Origin: Lachnospiraceae bacterium
GTDB lineage: Bacteria; Bacillota; Clostridia; Lachnospirales; Lachnospiraceae
Length of the DNA stretch: 64,000 nt
Assembly (NCBI GenBank): GCA_910575775.1
Contig: CAJTEY010000015.1
Location: 28,026-92,025, forward strand
Direction of reading: 5' to 3'
A program made the position numbers and the translations under genes. Positions 25,140-35,243 of the stretch are shown here, one piece after another; position 1 is the stretch's first letter, and the number at the start of each line of letters is the position of its first letter. The notes under the pieces were generated by a model, which ran no database searches, was not told the origin of the DNA, and was given only the letters and a program-made list of their open reading frames with translations.

Positions 25140-27200
25140 CTAATTTTGATCCAATGAAGAGCTATTTGAACTTGGCTCTTTGTTCACTCTATAACAGAAC
25201 TTCGGTAATGTATATTTATCGAGGCCAGAAGCTTCCCAGTCCTTATCCAGCATAAAAATAATAACTTGTTCAGCAAATTGCGGTAATCGATTAGCCAACA
25301 ATGATGTATTCTCATTACTGAGTGCTGAAAACGGTCCGTCTAATACTAATGGCAAACCGAGAATAGCATTCTCCATACCATATTCTTCATCGTCTCTCTC
25401 AAATTCACGATATCTCCTGGCCAATTCCAAAATGCTTACGATGAACACAAAATTTATAGCAATGGTTTCTCCGTTAGAAAGATTTTCTTCCTCATAATTT
25501 GTCATGTCCCCCACCTGATGATAGTAAACATGTATCTTATAGTCACTTCCAAGCTTCGCATATTTTTCATGATCATTAAACATACGCTGAAAATTTTTAC
25601 CGATAATCTCATTCAAATCTATAAGTATGGTATCCTTTCTTTGATTTGCCAGAGAAGCCGCTCTATCATACATTGCCTCAACATATGCAAGACATCTATA
25701 GATTTGCGCATTCTGTTTGTCATGAATTACCACTGCATCTAACTGGCTTTCCTTATCATCCTTATTCTCTTTTGCTTGCTTTAATCGTGATTCATAAGTT
25801 GCTTTTTCCGACATTAATGATGTCAATCTCTCTCTTGCTTGCTTATTCCGATGCCTTACTGACGCAAGATTAGTTTTTCTATCTATCGTTTTTTCTAATC
25901 TTTCTTTTTCTCTTGTTTTTTCGTCTATAATATCTTGGGCCTCATCAAAACCCTCCGCTTTTTTGGATACCGTATCTCTCAATTCACTCGTTTCACTTAG
26001 CCAAGCTTCTAAAGTCGCTTTAAGTTTTCCCATAGCACCTCCAAGCATTTCCGGTGGCACCTGCTTTTTAAGCTTCACAATCGCTTCATACGCCCCTGAG
26101 TCCAGCGTTAACGGTGTTCCGCACAAACATTCACCCATTTCAAGTAAATACTCTAATGTATCAACCGTAACGCCAGGAATATCTTTTCCTTCTAAATCTA
26201 TTCGCTCTAATAATTCTTCAAATTCAGTTAGAAATGATGATGTGAAAAATTTTGCTGAATTAGACAATTCTTTAACGATATCTGCGTAGTAATCTTCTTT
26301 GAACCTCTCATACTTTTCAATATCTGACTCTAATCTTCTAAGTTCTTTTTGATCGTCTTCCACTTTCCTGTTATCATTCAAAGTTTTTTGGGTAGATGCA
26401 ATAGTCCGTTCAGTTGTTTCAATTGCTTCCTGTATTTCTTTAATATGATCCTCATTATCCTCAATCGACACTTCTAAGCCATGAATCTCTTGTTTTAATC
26501 TCTCACACTCACCACTTGTACCTTTTAATCTCTCTCTGAATTTCTTAGTCACGCTTATACGATTATCTTTGAGATGATTCATCATCTCAACCAAGCCGCT
26601 CACGCCTAAAATAGTATCTACAGAACTCTTTATGTCACCTGTTCTACTCTTTAAATCATTCCACCGTTCACCATCGAAGAAAAAATAATTGGACAAATTC
26701 GGCGGAAACATATTATCAATTGCCTCTTGTACACAACCCACCTTATATTTTGAGTTAACATTACTTCCCAAATCATTAATAACGTCTCCCCAAATACCAT
26801 TTTGATTTATCTGCATCGTCAACTGTGTTAATCCAATTTGTTTGACAGATATATCATTAGGATTTTCGTTTTTTCTATTAAAAGAAGCTTTTCTAACAAA
26901 CTTCACTTCCTCATCATCACTTTCAATAACAATTTCGACATAAACATCTCTAGCTTGAGTCCCACTCATCTCTGCAGCAATTTCATTATTTAACAATACA
27001 ACATCTTTTCCCTTTGAATAACTTGTATCATTCAATCGCTCATATAACACCCATCGAAACGCTTGCGCTAATGTAGTCTTACCAAAAGTATTATCACCAA
27101 GTACCACTGTAACATTTTTTCTATCATCAGTGGAAAAAACAAGTTCATTAACGCCTTTGTACCTCATAAAATTATGAAGCTTAATGCTTTTAATCTTCAT
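25140..27200 (-). CDS. SMC/Rad50-like ATPase resembling DndD
   Basis: 686-residue ABC-type ATPase with long coiled coils. Walker A GDNTFGKTT (35-43) is preceded by the typical N-terminal KLHNFMRYKG; coiled-coil arms run from about 225-320 and 405-500; the hinge-like centre has CLCGTPL (about 355), half of a zinc-hook-like site; the ABC signature is LSNGET and Walker B is LPLVLDGPFSAL near residue 635. This is the DndD pattern. In this operon, next to a PLD helicase instead of dndC, it more likely belongs to the effector side. The start overlaps the 58-residue gene by 11 bases. Confidence 0.82.
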   Translation of the reverse strand: MKIKSIKLHNFMRYKGVNELVFSTDDRKNVTVVLGDNTFGKTTLAQAFRWVLYERLNDTSYSKGKDVVLLNNEIAAEMSGTQARDVYVEIVIESDDEEVKFVRKASFNRKNENPNDISVKQIGLTQLTMQINQNGIWGDVINDLGSNVNSKYKVGCVQEAIDNMFPPNLSNYFFFDGERWNDLKSRTGDIKSSVDTILGVSGLVEMMNHLKDNRISVTKKFRERLKGTSGECERLKQEIHGLEVSIEDNEDHIKEIQEAIETTERTIASTQKTLNDNRKVEDDQKELRRLESDIEKYERFKEDYYADIVKELSNSAKFFTSSFLTEFEELLERIDLEGKDIPGVTVDTLEYLLEMGECLCGTPLTLDSGAYEAIVKLKKQVPPEMLGGAMGKLKATLEAWLSETSELRDTVSKKAEGFDEAQDIIDEKTREKERLEKTIDRKTNLASVRHRNKQARERLTSLMSEKATYESRLKQAKENKDDKESQLDAVVIHDKQNAQIYRCLAYVEAMYDRAASLANQRKDTILIDLNEIIGKNFQRMFNDHEKYAKLGSDYKIHVYYHQVGDMTNYEEENLSNGETIAINFVFIVSILELARRYREFERDDEEYGMENAILGLPLVLDGPFSALSNENTSLLANRLPQFAEQVIIFMLDKDWEASGLDKYTLPKFCYRVNKEPSSNSSSLDQN

Positions 27201-27366
27201 TCTGTTTCATCTCCTCCCCTACTTTTTTATTTACAAATTCTTCAATATCACGAACCATACCTTTATCATCTCTTTTTTGTGTTTTTATGTTTTTGATTTC
27301 CGCACTTCTAATTGCGTTGAACATTGATTTTAAAAGCTGTGAATCTAAATCCTTCTTACTCTCCAT
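27190..27366 (-). CDS. 58-residue protein linking the helicase and SMC ATPase genes
   Basis: Small charged, helical protein (MESKKDLDSQLLKSMFNAIR through VGEEMKQNED) that I do not recognise. I take the ATG at 27366 because GGAGG lies 6 bases ahead. It overlaps the helicase end by 11 bases and the ATPase start by 11 bases, so all three are tightly coupled, which argues that it is a real subunit or adaptor. The upstream part of the frame to 27417 only shadows the helicase. Confidence 0.65.
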   Translation of the reverse strand: MESKKDLDSQLLKSMFNAIRSAEIKNIKTQKRDDKGMVRDIEEFVNKKVGEEMKQNED

Positions 27367-29518
27367 AGTATTCCTCCATTTTCTCCATCTCTTCTTCCGC
27401 ATCAAAGAAATAGTCATATGACGTCATTATTTGATTGATAAGATTATCTGCGACTTCGGGATTATCAGCAAGTCTCCCAAATTCAACCATTCTTGCCACT
27501 TCACCTACAATGATAGTTTTGTCTTCTTCTATATCTTTAGGGATTACGTTGTCCAACTCCCTTGGAAGTGTAATAAAATCATAAATAACCGCCTTCTTCT
27601 TATTATCGCTTTTTCTAAGAAGACGACCTCTTCTTTGAACAAATTCTTTCGGATTTCTTGAACTACTCATTATAAAAGCAGTCTTTATTCCTGGAATATT
27701 AACACCTTCATCTAAGCATTTAATTGCAGTTACAACTTGATACATCCCTTGTGCAAAATATTTTTTGATATTTTGTCTTTCTTTCAAATTTTCCTCCGCA
27801 GTAAATCGCTTAACCGACATATGATATTCAGTCTGAAGTTTTTTTGTAACTAAATCTATTTGTCTAAGAATTTCACCCGTATCCTCGTCCTCTACATTCG
27901 CCGCTCCACAATAAACAAGAATATTATTATCATTTCTATAATTTTCTAAAAGTTCCATTAACAAAGTAACTTTATTTTCAGCGCTAGCTAACAGTCTTGT
28001 CCTTTGGTATACTATCGACTTTCCAGCCTCAGACACACGCATTTTACCATTTTTGACAATAATATATTTTTTTAATTTCTTAGAAAATTGTCTATATTTA
28101 GAAAGTTCATAATCTGATAATGCTACTGAAATAGGAATATATTCATAATGAACGAGATTACCTTCTTCAATTGCTCTTTCTAGCGAATATTCAATACATT
28201 TTTCTCCAAAGAATTTATTAATTGTATTCGTACCACTTTTATCCATGTACCTTTTTATTGTTGCTGATAATGCAATTCGATTAGTAATATTCCATGGCAT
28301 AACCTTAATCATCTGCGGGGATCCAAAATTGTGTGCTTCATCAACTATTAGTAATACATTCTGTGTCTCATTAAATCGTACTGTATATTTCTGAATATCA
28401 TCCCCCGCAAAAGTATCATTCGTTGTAATACACACAAACGGACTTCCGTCTTTACGAAATCTTTTGTATGCTTTCATCATATCTTTTTTCCAATCTCCAT
28501 TAGGAGATTTCGAATGTGCTATGATAATAGGCACAGAACACCATATCGCTACATCTTCCTCCCACTGACTCACAAGATGAATATATGGACAAACAATAAA
28601 AACTGCAATATGTTCTTCACAAGCTTTTGCCAATTGGGTCATGCCATACAGTGCTGTATATGTCTTTCCTGCACCAGTACACATATCAAATATACCACTA
28701 TATCCTTTAATCTGCCATTGCTGTACAGCCTCTTCTTGATATTCATGCAATACAATTCCATCCGGAACCCTAAATTTCCGCTGACGCTTTAAATATGCTC
28801 TATATCCAAATTCTTCTTCATCTGTATTCCAATTTATACCAGAAGACTTTTTATATTTCATTAGTTTCTGTGTTACTATATCCGGAAAATCAATAACATG
28901 TAACTTCAATGTGTCATCATCCCACATCTGATCAAAATCATTTTCCGCAACATGCACAGCTTCTATCTGACTTGAATCCTTCCAACTACAGAACGTATAC
29001 AATGATTCAAAATTTCCATCCAAACCATTTCCTGATTCATTTACAGATCCTGCATAACTGATTTTATTACCTTCATGATCAATAAATACAGCTATCTTTT
29101 CATGATAAAGTCTAAAGCCATCATCATCTTCTAAAAAAGCAATTTTTATATCCAAATTCCCATTAGCAATCAATGTAGCAATTAAATTCAATCTTTCTTC
29201 TTCAAAATATGTAACAGGTTCTTGCACACTCCTTAATAATGCGCTTGTTATAACTTCATCCCTATTTTTATAGCCATAATCAATGGCTTCAATATCTTGC
29301 TTATCAAGATTGGGAGAACATACTATCTGAATTTTACCGCCATTTTTAGCCATTTCAAAAAGACCTACTGACAATTGAATTAATGACGTTGAGCTAAAAT
29401 ATCCCGTTCCTCTCTTATATAGCTCTGTTTGTGACAATACCGGAATCAAAAAATCTCTAGGGAAATTATGTATTTCGGAGCGATACCTAATTTGTATATC
29501 CAAATTTTGAAAACTCAT
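27356..29518 (-). CDS. PLD-nuclease-like plus DEAH helicase, phosphorothioation-linked restriction type
   Basis: 720 residues. The N-terminal phospholipase-D-like domain (1-190) has HEKIAVF (H139, K141) followed by SVNES, one HxK half-site. The superfamily 2 helicase has the Q-like region VLHEYQEEAVQQW, Walker A CTGAGKTYTAL (about 281-290), DEAH at 393-396, SATIKRY, and motif VI VQRRGRLLRKS (about 650). This architecture fits the family described as DNA phosphorothioation system restriction enzyme (TIGR04095-like) and may be the SspF-type component of an SspFGH-like cassette; I cannot assign the letter. It would translocate on and perhaps nick unmodified DNA. RBS GAGAGG precedes the ATG. Confidence 0.82.
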   Translation of the reverse strand: MSFQNLDIQIRYRSEIHNFPRDFLIPVLSQTELYKRGTGYFSSTSLIQLSVGLFEMAKNGGKIQIVCSPNLDKQDIEAIDYGYKNRDEVITSALLRSVQEPVTYFEEERLNLIATLIANGNLDIKIAFLEDDDGFRLYHEKIAVFIDHEGNKISYAGSVNESGNGLDGNFESLYTFCSWKDSSQIEAVHVAENDFDQMWDDDTLKLHVIDFPDIVTQKLMKYKKSSGINWNTDEEEFGYRAYLKRQRKFRVPDGIVLHEYQEEAVQQWQIKGYSGIFDMCTGAGKTYTALYGMTQLAKACEEHIAVFIVCPYIHLVSQWEEDVAIWCSVPIIIAHSKSPNGDWKKDMMKAYKRFRKDGSPFVCITTNDTFAGDDIQKYTVRFNETQNVLLIVDEAHNFGSPQMIKVMPWNITNRIALSATIKRYMDKSGTNTINKFFGEKCIEYSLERAIEEGNLVHYEYIPISVALSDYELSKYRQFSKKLKKYIIVKNGKMRVSEAGKSIVYQRTRLLASAENKVTLLMELLENYRNDNNILVYCGAANVEDEDTGEILRQIDLVTKKLQTEYHMSVKRFTAEENLKERQNIKKYFAQGMYQVVTAIKCLDEGVNIPGIKTAFIMSSSRNPKEFVQRRGRLLRKSDNKKKAVIYDFITLPRELDNVIPKDIEEDKTIIVGEVARMVEFGRLADNPEVADNLINQIMTSYDYFFDAEEEMEKMEEYYGE

Positions 29519-29539
29519 TACCCATTTCCTCTCTTTGTA

Positions 29540-30685
29540 CTATATGTTCTCTCCTATATAATCAAGTGCATTTTCAAGTTCCTTAAAATCCCTATCATCC
29601 GTAAAATAATTCACGCTAAACCTAATAGTTCCTGCCGGATATGTTCTGATAAATTGATGTGCTAATGGTGCACAATGTAAGCCTGTTCTCACAGAAATTC
29701 CTTGCCTGGAAAAGATATTACCTGCACTATCGCTACTCATCCCATCTATACGACATGATACTATTCCTACATACCTACGCCCTTCATGGTTTCCAATCAC
29801 CCGAATAAAATCATATTTATTCAAAATATCTAACAGCCTTTTTCTATTCTCCTTATCCTTTTTTATCATTTCTGCAATCGTTGTCTCTCCTATCCACTTC
29901 AATGCAGCATTCAGCCCTGCAATACCTAAAATATTCATTGTTCCCATCTCATATTTTTCCGGAAGACTCTTTGGCATATCCTGATTCGCAGACTCATAGC
30001 CAGTTCCTCCAAATATAACAGACGGAAGCTTTATCGACGACTTCATCACAAAACCCGAGATCCCTGTCGGACCATATAATGTCTTATGTCCCGCAAAAAC
30101 TGCAAAATCAAATATATTTAAACCAATATTGCAATCAACTAATCCTGCCGTCTGAGCCATATCAATCAATGTAATTGCATCATATTTTTTAGATAACGAA
30201 AATATTTCTTCTACTGGTGCAACAAGACCAATCGTATTACTTGCATGACTTACAATCACAAAGTCAGGCTTTACTGCATCAAACTGATATCGAATTTTCT
30301 CAAGATCATATCGCAAATCATTGTTTACCGCCAATTCTGTAACCATAATTACACCATTTTTTTCAAAATGATGTAACGTTCTGGTTACGGCATTATGTTC
30401 AAATGGACTAATATAAATATTCCTTACTCCATCAGCTATAATCCCTTGAATAATAATATTCAGAGCAATTGTCGCCGTAGGTGTAAATACTACTTGTTTC
30501 GCTGGACAATGCAAAAGTTCTTGCACTTTTACTCTTGTGTCTGCAATCAATCCACCAGCAGTTACAGACATTAAATGCTTTCCCCGTCCTGCATTACCAC
30601 CACTTTTTCGATAGAACTCATTCATGAAAGCATATACACATTCTGGCTTAGGATATGTAGTTGCCGCATTATCAAAATATGCCAT
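29540..30685 (-). CDS. Cysteine desulfurase, SspA/DndA-like
   Basis: PLP enzyme that strips sulfur from cysteine to supply the DNA modification. Class V aminotransferase fold: MAYFDNAATTYPKP at the start, VIVSHASNTIGLV, PLP lysine in FAGHKTLYGPTG (about residue 207) and the persulfide cysteine in TGLHCAPLAH (about 345). 381 residues, typical of group II desulfurases. RBS AAGGGGGG precedes the ATG. It lies between the SspC-like ATPase and the helicase, so a dedicated sulfur donor for the SspD-like enzyme is the natural reading. A housekeeping Fe-S role is less likely in this setting. Confidence 0.88.
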   Translation of the reverse strand: MAYFDNAATTYPKPECVYAFMNEFYRKSGGNAGRGKHLMSVTAGGLIADTRVKVQELLHCPAKQVVFTPTATIALNIIIQGIIADGVRNIYISPFEHNAVTRTLHHFEKNGVIMVTELAVNNDLRYDLEKIRYQFDAVKPDFVIVSHASNTIGLVAPVEEIFSLSKKYDAITLIDMAQTAGLVDCNIGLNIFDFAVFAGHKTLYGPTGISGFVMKSSIKLPSVIFGGTGYESANQDMPKSLPEKYEMGTMNILGIAGLNAALKWIGETTIAEMIKKDKENRKRLLDILNKYDFIRVIGNHEGRRYVGIVSCRIDGMSSDSAGNIFSRQGISVRTGLHCAPLAHQFIRTYPAGTIRFSVNYFTDDRDFKELENALDYIGENI

Positions 30686-30697
30686 TCATAGCCCCCC

Positions 30698-33600
30698 TTA
30701 ACATAACTCTTTTAAGATTTCCATCAAAATCTGTCGTTTCTCCTGATCAGAAATAGCTCTCCCCATAGATTCCAGGGCTGCAGACACTTGATTATGTAAC
30801 AATTTTCCTTTACCAGTTCCCTCAACGCTATTAAATCTTTTTGTGACAGCAACCCCATTATCGTCTAAAAAAGTGATCTGATAAGTGCTGGTGTTTTGGG
30901 TATCCGTTGTTTCCCCTGTTTCAGAATGATAAGTTTCAGCCGTTTCCCTATACTTCTTAACATTGGTATAATAAAGTTCCACAACTTTTTCATCCCAATC
31001 TTCAATTCTCAAATCTGTTGCTAATTTTGCTAGTCTTGTTATTGTAAGGTCATCATCATTCGTTATGTTTTTAAATAACTCAAGGCACTTCTCCGTTCCA
31101 TCTGTAAACAACTGTTCAAACACTGTCTGATCCAGTGTCTCACACCAGTCCTTTATAACAGATGATAAAGACATTTTTGTCACTCGATTTTTTCCTTTTG
31201 AAAGAGCAAAAATATTTTTTGTCTCTTTTATGAGATTCTTTTTTACATTCGAAAGGTAATCATCATAAAATTTCTTAACAGCCTTTATATTATCCGCTAA
31301 CGACTCCCTAAACTCATTCATTGCATAAAGTTTAGGAATTCTATTAAAAAGCAACTCATTTCCGCTGATATTCTGTTTCAGCAGATTTAATACCCCTTGA
31401 TATTCTTTAATTATTTTCTTTCCATCAGCAGCCTTTTTGCTTTCCTTAGCGAGCTTCGGAAGTGCCATATACCAACGACGCATTGCAAACACAATGTAGT
31501 CATAAGAATTTGCTCCTCTTTCAACCTCTACAATATATTCCGCGAAACACTCTGAAAGTCTTTGTACAAATCCCTCTTTTTCCGGATTCCAATCCAAGTA
31601 CGATAATGTAAACATATCTGGTCTAGAATTAATTTGTAATAATGTTTCTGCTGATAAGGGGATCTGGCCAAACTTATCTGAGATAATCACTTCTCTTTTA
31701 TATTCATGAATAACCGTCGCTAGATAAATAGGAATCAAGCCTCTTCTCAAGCCAATATGATATTCCGCAGAAACCAATCTATGAAACAATACCGCAAAGG
31801 ACACAGCTCCGCTTTGTCTTGTTTCTACTATGAAGTCCTCTATCACAGCCAACAACTCATCCATATGTTCAACTACAGATGGTCTGAGATTCAATTTGGG
31901 AAGTCCGTCATTTTCATCCCATATACCAGTACGTATAAGAGTACTCCGCATAATTGAGACTTCCTGACCTGATCCCATAAGACCAAGATTAGGTTCTAAC
32001 TCATTGCGCAATAAAGCAGCAACAATTTTATTCCTGCTATTATTTGCCGTTGCAGTTATTTCATTTCTGTTCATCGCCTCATTATTAATTACAGGCGTAA
32101 GTGAATAAACCTCATCGCAAATTTTGGACATTAACTCTGTCAACGTTGCTTTTCTACTAATTGCAATTTCCCGACCATTATAGATATAACGTGACTTATA
32201 CTCTTCTGGTCTGGTATATCCGCGCACAAAAGATCCAATTACGTCTCTGAGGTCTTCATATATAACTTCATACTCCTCAAACAGCACCTTGTCATCATTC
32301 GCGATATCTCTAAGCATTGACACCGCATTAAATTCTTTAACTATATCTTCTATCTCAGAAAAATGCCTTGGTATTACAAAAATGATGCTCTCTTTCTCTG
32401 TGCTTGTATCCAATATAGTTTTTTTCAACTTCGGAATTGCCTCTTCGTTATGTGGAATAATCCCATAAATAACACCATCGGCATCTATGGGTGCACTTTT
32501 TAGCGTCCAGTCTACATCCTCTGTCACTTCATATTCATCAATAAACTCAAAAGTAAAGTATCTGATTATATCACGTTCATTGTTATATCGTGACGGATAT
32601 ACATAATTATCAAAATTAGAATTATTCAGTGTCTCTTTAACAGTAGTTCTCTTACTCAGAATCTCTACCATGTCACTAATTTTTTGACGAATGTCAACTC
32701 CAGAAGCCTGTTTCAGCCGAAGAAAGTTATTACTTCTCTTAAGATAGACCACATATTCTTTTTCAATCAAGTTATCTATCGCCCTGTTAATTTCTTCCGG
32801 TTTATAACTAATCGAGTAAATACTAACCAACTCATCTTTTGACGGCTGCAGCTTTTCAAATTGTTCCAGTATATAAATTAATGCCAAGGTCTTTATAACC
32901 TTGCTCTCCAGAGAGGTATCATCAAGCTTCTCTAATATCATCTCTGTCAACACATACATTTGATGTATACTGCCGCCATATACTTCTTTTTTAAGTAATG
33001 GTTCAAAATAATCATAAATAAGATCCGGTGTAATGACCTCAAAATGGTCATCTTCATAAGCCTCTAAGAATGCTGGTAATGTCGATACTCCTGGTGCAGA
33101 AATAAAAGTAAATAAAGTCCTTTCATTTTGTGCAATACGCTCAGACAGTCTTGGCAAAACAAATGTAGATACTGGATGTAAAGGATAGCAGCCATAGATT
33201 ATTTTCTGGATGTTATCTTCATCTACGTCACCAAAAATATTATGCTTTTTATATCTTAACAAAATATCTGCAAAACTTTTCGAGTAATCCTTACAAAACT
33301 TATCCCACTTAGTCCTTTTCTTCTGTATGGCGAAACTGATAATCTCATATGTCTGGGCAAAATTATTGTTTAAATGTATATGCCTAAATCTTTCTGATAC
33401 GCCACGCCATCCATCTACTTTTTGTTTAGGCAACTTATCAATATAATTTGCGATTTCCTTGTGAGAAATCAGCATAAGATGCATTTGAGTTTCACCGCTT
33501 CTGTTACACTTCTCAGCAAAGTCCTGTAGCATCTTAGTGTCACTTACAGATGCTTCTTTTATATTAGCTTCAAGAAACTTACTAAACTCATCATAAATCA

Positions 33601-34315
33601 CATAGATTCCTGTATACCCCTTTGATTTCAGTCCTTTTGAAGCTTCCTCATAAAGATCTACAACATCAAATCCAAGGAATGGATTGAATACACTTCCTGC
33701 TGTTAATATCGGATATATCTTTTCAAACTTTTCATATGCCCCTATACTAAAATTCTGTAACTCTTCAACAAACTGCTTAATAGGCATATCAAGAATGCCT
33801 TTTAGTTTCATATATGTATCAGGAAAATCTTTTTCCCAACGATCGATTACCTGCACTGCTGCTTTGTAGTTTGTTTCTGGCATCACATGCAGTAACCCAT
33901 TAACCGACAATGTTCTTTGCAATGCCAACAAAAAAGCTTGTGACAAACTAGTATTACTACCAGCAACAATTACTGGCAAAAGCTTATTATCAGTCTCATA
34001 ATAATTATCAACAATCTGAAAAAGTCTGGGATTCTCTTGAATCCTTGGCATAACCTTTTCGAATAATGTATGCTCCCTTTTCATAAGCATGGCAAGAATA
34101 GTAAGTACAATATGTGACTTGCCTTTTCCATATGGTCCAATAAGAACTCTTGCTCTTTCTGTCGATGTTGGATTAGTACTAAGAAGAATTTCTTCCATCA
34201 ATGACAACGCTGATTTAGTCGGTATAAAACTCTTTAGTTTATCATCGTTGTTCAGATCATATCCAATATTCACCGAATATTGGAAACCCGAAGCAACCGA
34301 AATCATTTTACTCAT
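30698..34315 (-). CDS. Very large P-loop ATPase, SspC-like
   Basis: 1205 residues. Walker A is IGPYGKGKSH near residues 59-68 and a Walker B-like IYVIYDEFSKFLE near 237-249, then a long helical region without further recognisable domain. It fits the large ATPases of SspBCD and BREX-like systems (DUF6079-type). In SspABCD the SspC protein is the ATPase of the modification complex, next to DUF4007 and PAPS-reductase genes, as here. I start at the ATG at 34315, 6 bases after GTAGGTGGG; the ATG at 34321 has no room for that site. Assigning SspC rests on neighbours plus the P-loop. Confidence 0.75.
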   Translation of the reverse strand: MSKMISVASGFQYSVNIGYDLNNDDKLKSFIPTKSALSLMEEILLSTNPTSTERARVLIGPYGKGKSHIVLTILAMLMKREHTLFEKVMPRIQENPRLFQIVDNYYETDNKLLPVIVAGSNTSLSQAFLLALQRTLSVNGLLHVMPETNYKAAVQVIDRWEKDFPDTYMKLKGILDMPIKQFVEELQNFSIGAYEKFEKIYPILTAGSVFNPFLGFDVVDLYEEASKGLKSKGYTGIYVIYDEFSKFLEANIKEASVSDTKMLQDFAEKCNRSGETQMHLMLISHKEIANYIDKLPKQKVDGWRGVSERFRHIHLNNNFAQTYEIISFAIQKKRTKWDKFCKDYSKSFADILLRYKKHNIFGDVDEDNIQKIIYGCYPLHPVSTFVLPRLSERIAQNERTLFTFISAPGVSTLPAFLEAYEDDHFEVITPDLIYDYFEPLLKKEVYGGSIHQMYVLTEMILEKLDDTSLESKVIKTLALIYILEQFEKLQPSKDELVSIYSISYKPEEINRAIDNLIEKEYVVYLKRSNNFLRLKQASGVDIRQKISDMVEILSKRTTVKETLNNSNFDNYVYPSRYNNERDIIRYFTFEFIDEYEVTEDVDWTLKSAPIDADGVIYGIIPHNEEAIPKLKKTILDTSTEKESIIFVIPRHFSEIEDIVKEFNAVSMLRDIANDDKVLFEEYEVIYEDLRDVIGSFVRGYTRPEEYKSRYIYNGREIAISRKATLTELMSKICDEVYSLTPVINNEAMNRNEITATANNSRNKIVAALLRNELEPNLGLMGSGQEVSIMRSTLIRTGIWDENDGLPKLNLRPSVVEHMDELLAVIEDFIVETRQSGAVSFAVLFHRLVSAEYHIGLRRGLIPIYLATVIHEYKREVIISDKFGQIPLSAETLLQINSRPDMFTLSYLDWNPEKEGFVQRLSECFAEYIVEVERGANSYDYIVFAMRRWYMALPKLAKESKKAADGKKIIKEYQGVLNLLKQNISGNELLFNRIPKLYAMNEFRESLADNIKAVKKFYDDYLSNVKKNLIKETKNIFALSKGKNRVTKMSLSSVIKDWCETLDQTVFEQLFTDGTEKCLELFKNITNDDDLTITRLAKLATDLRIEDWDEKVVELYYTNVKKYRETAETYHSETGETTDTQNTSTYQITFLDDNGVAVTKRFNSVEGTGKGKLLHNQVSAALESMGRAISDQEKRQILMEILKELC

Positions 34316-34326
34316 CGGCATCCCAC

Positions 34327-35223
34327 CTACACTTCTTCATTTATTGTTTCATAATATTTGTTAACACACTGGTCAAATGTCATCTGCATATTCAACCGAA
34401 CAACATCCAAGCCTGCAGTTCTTATGACCTTGACCAACCCTGCATTCTCTACCTCATGTAAAATATCTAACATTGTAATGGCATCTAAATTAAATACACG
34501 TCCTATATTTTTAGGTTTTGTCAGGAGATCATTCAAACCAATCTCTCCCTTTCCTTTTGCTTGATCCACTATTACGGCATAAACTACCCACGGATTGAAT
34601 GTCTTTGCTGCTGGTATTGATTTCTTATATGTTTTCTGCCTTTTATTTGCAATATCTACAAGTCCTAATTCTCCAAAAGGACAATCAATATTGTTCTCCG
34701 GCGACACTTTGCCTGGATTTGATTTGTACCGTGGCAAGTATGTATTGATGATACAAGCGAAATCATCGTTTAAAGATCTAATAGCTACTGTTGAGGCATC
34801 ATCAGCCATCAAAACATAATTCTGCAATCCCTGTACAAACTCTTCTCGCGTAAATTCCGACATTGAAAACACATTAAAAAAGTAATACCACGCCGTAGCC
34901 TCTTCATCCTGTTTCGCCAACTGATATTGTAGCAAATATAATGTTCCTAATTCTTCAATAAATTTGTCATTATTAAATATTTCATTTCCAAGTGGCGTAA
35001 GCTTCTGGACACGTTTTCCCTTCTTAGGCTCCGATGTCAATCCTACCGCCTGCAACCAATAACGTAAAGCCTTGACCATATTGGAACCTATTCCAAGAAC
35101 ATCCATTGGATTTTCATTTTTATCTACAAACAAGTCTTCCTTAGCCACAACACGTTCCATGCCCTTACTAAGCCAGCCTTTCCTTATAAAAAATGTATCA
35201 TGAGCACGAAACTTCATTGACAT
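34327..35223 (-). CDS. DUF4007 protein, SspB-like (DNA nickase of phosphorothioation)
   Basis: 298 residues. The DUF4007 pattern is FRAHDTFFIRKGWLSKGM at the start, GIGSNMVKALRYWLQAVGL (about residue 40) and KLTPLGNEIF. In SspABCD systems the DUF4007-type SspB is reported to nick DNA to let sulfur be inserted. I start at the ATG at 35223, 8 bases after GGAGG. The stop lies 11 bases before the SspC-like start, and the SspD-like gene precedes it by 20 bases, so D-B-C-A are one transcript. Confidence 0.82.
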   Translation of the reverse strand: MSMKFRAHDTFFIRKGWLSKGMERVVAKEDLFVDKNENPMDVLGIGSNMVKALRYWLQAVGLTSEPKKGKRVQKLTPLGNEIFNNDKFIEELGTLYLLQYQLAKQDEEATAWYYFFNVFSMSEFTREEFVQGLQNYVLMADDASTVAIRSLNDDFACIINTYLPRYKSNPGKVSPENNIDCPFGELGLVDIANKRQKTYKKSIPAAKTFNPWVVYAVIVDQAKGKGEIGLNDLLTKPKNIGRVFNLDAITMLDILHEVENAGLVKVIRTAGLDVVRLNMQMTFDQCVNKYYETINEEV

Positions 35224-35243
35224 TCTAGTAACCTCCATTACTG

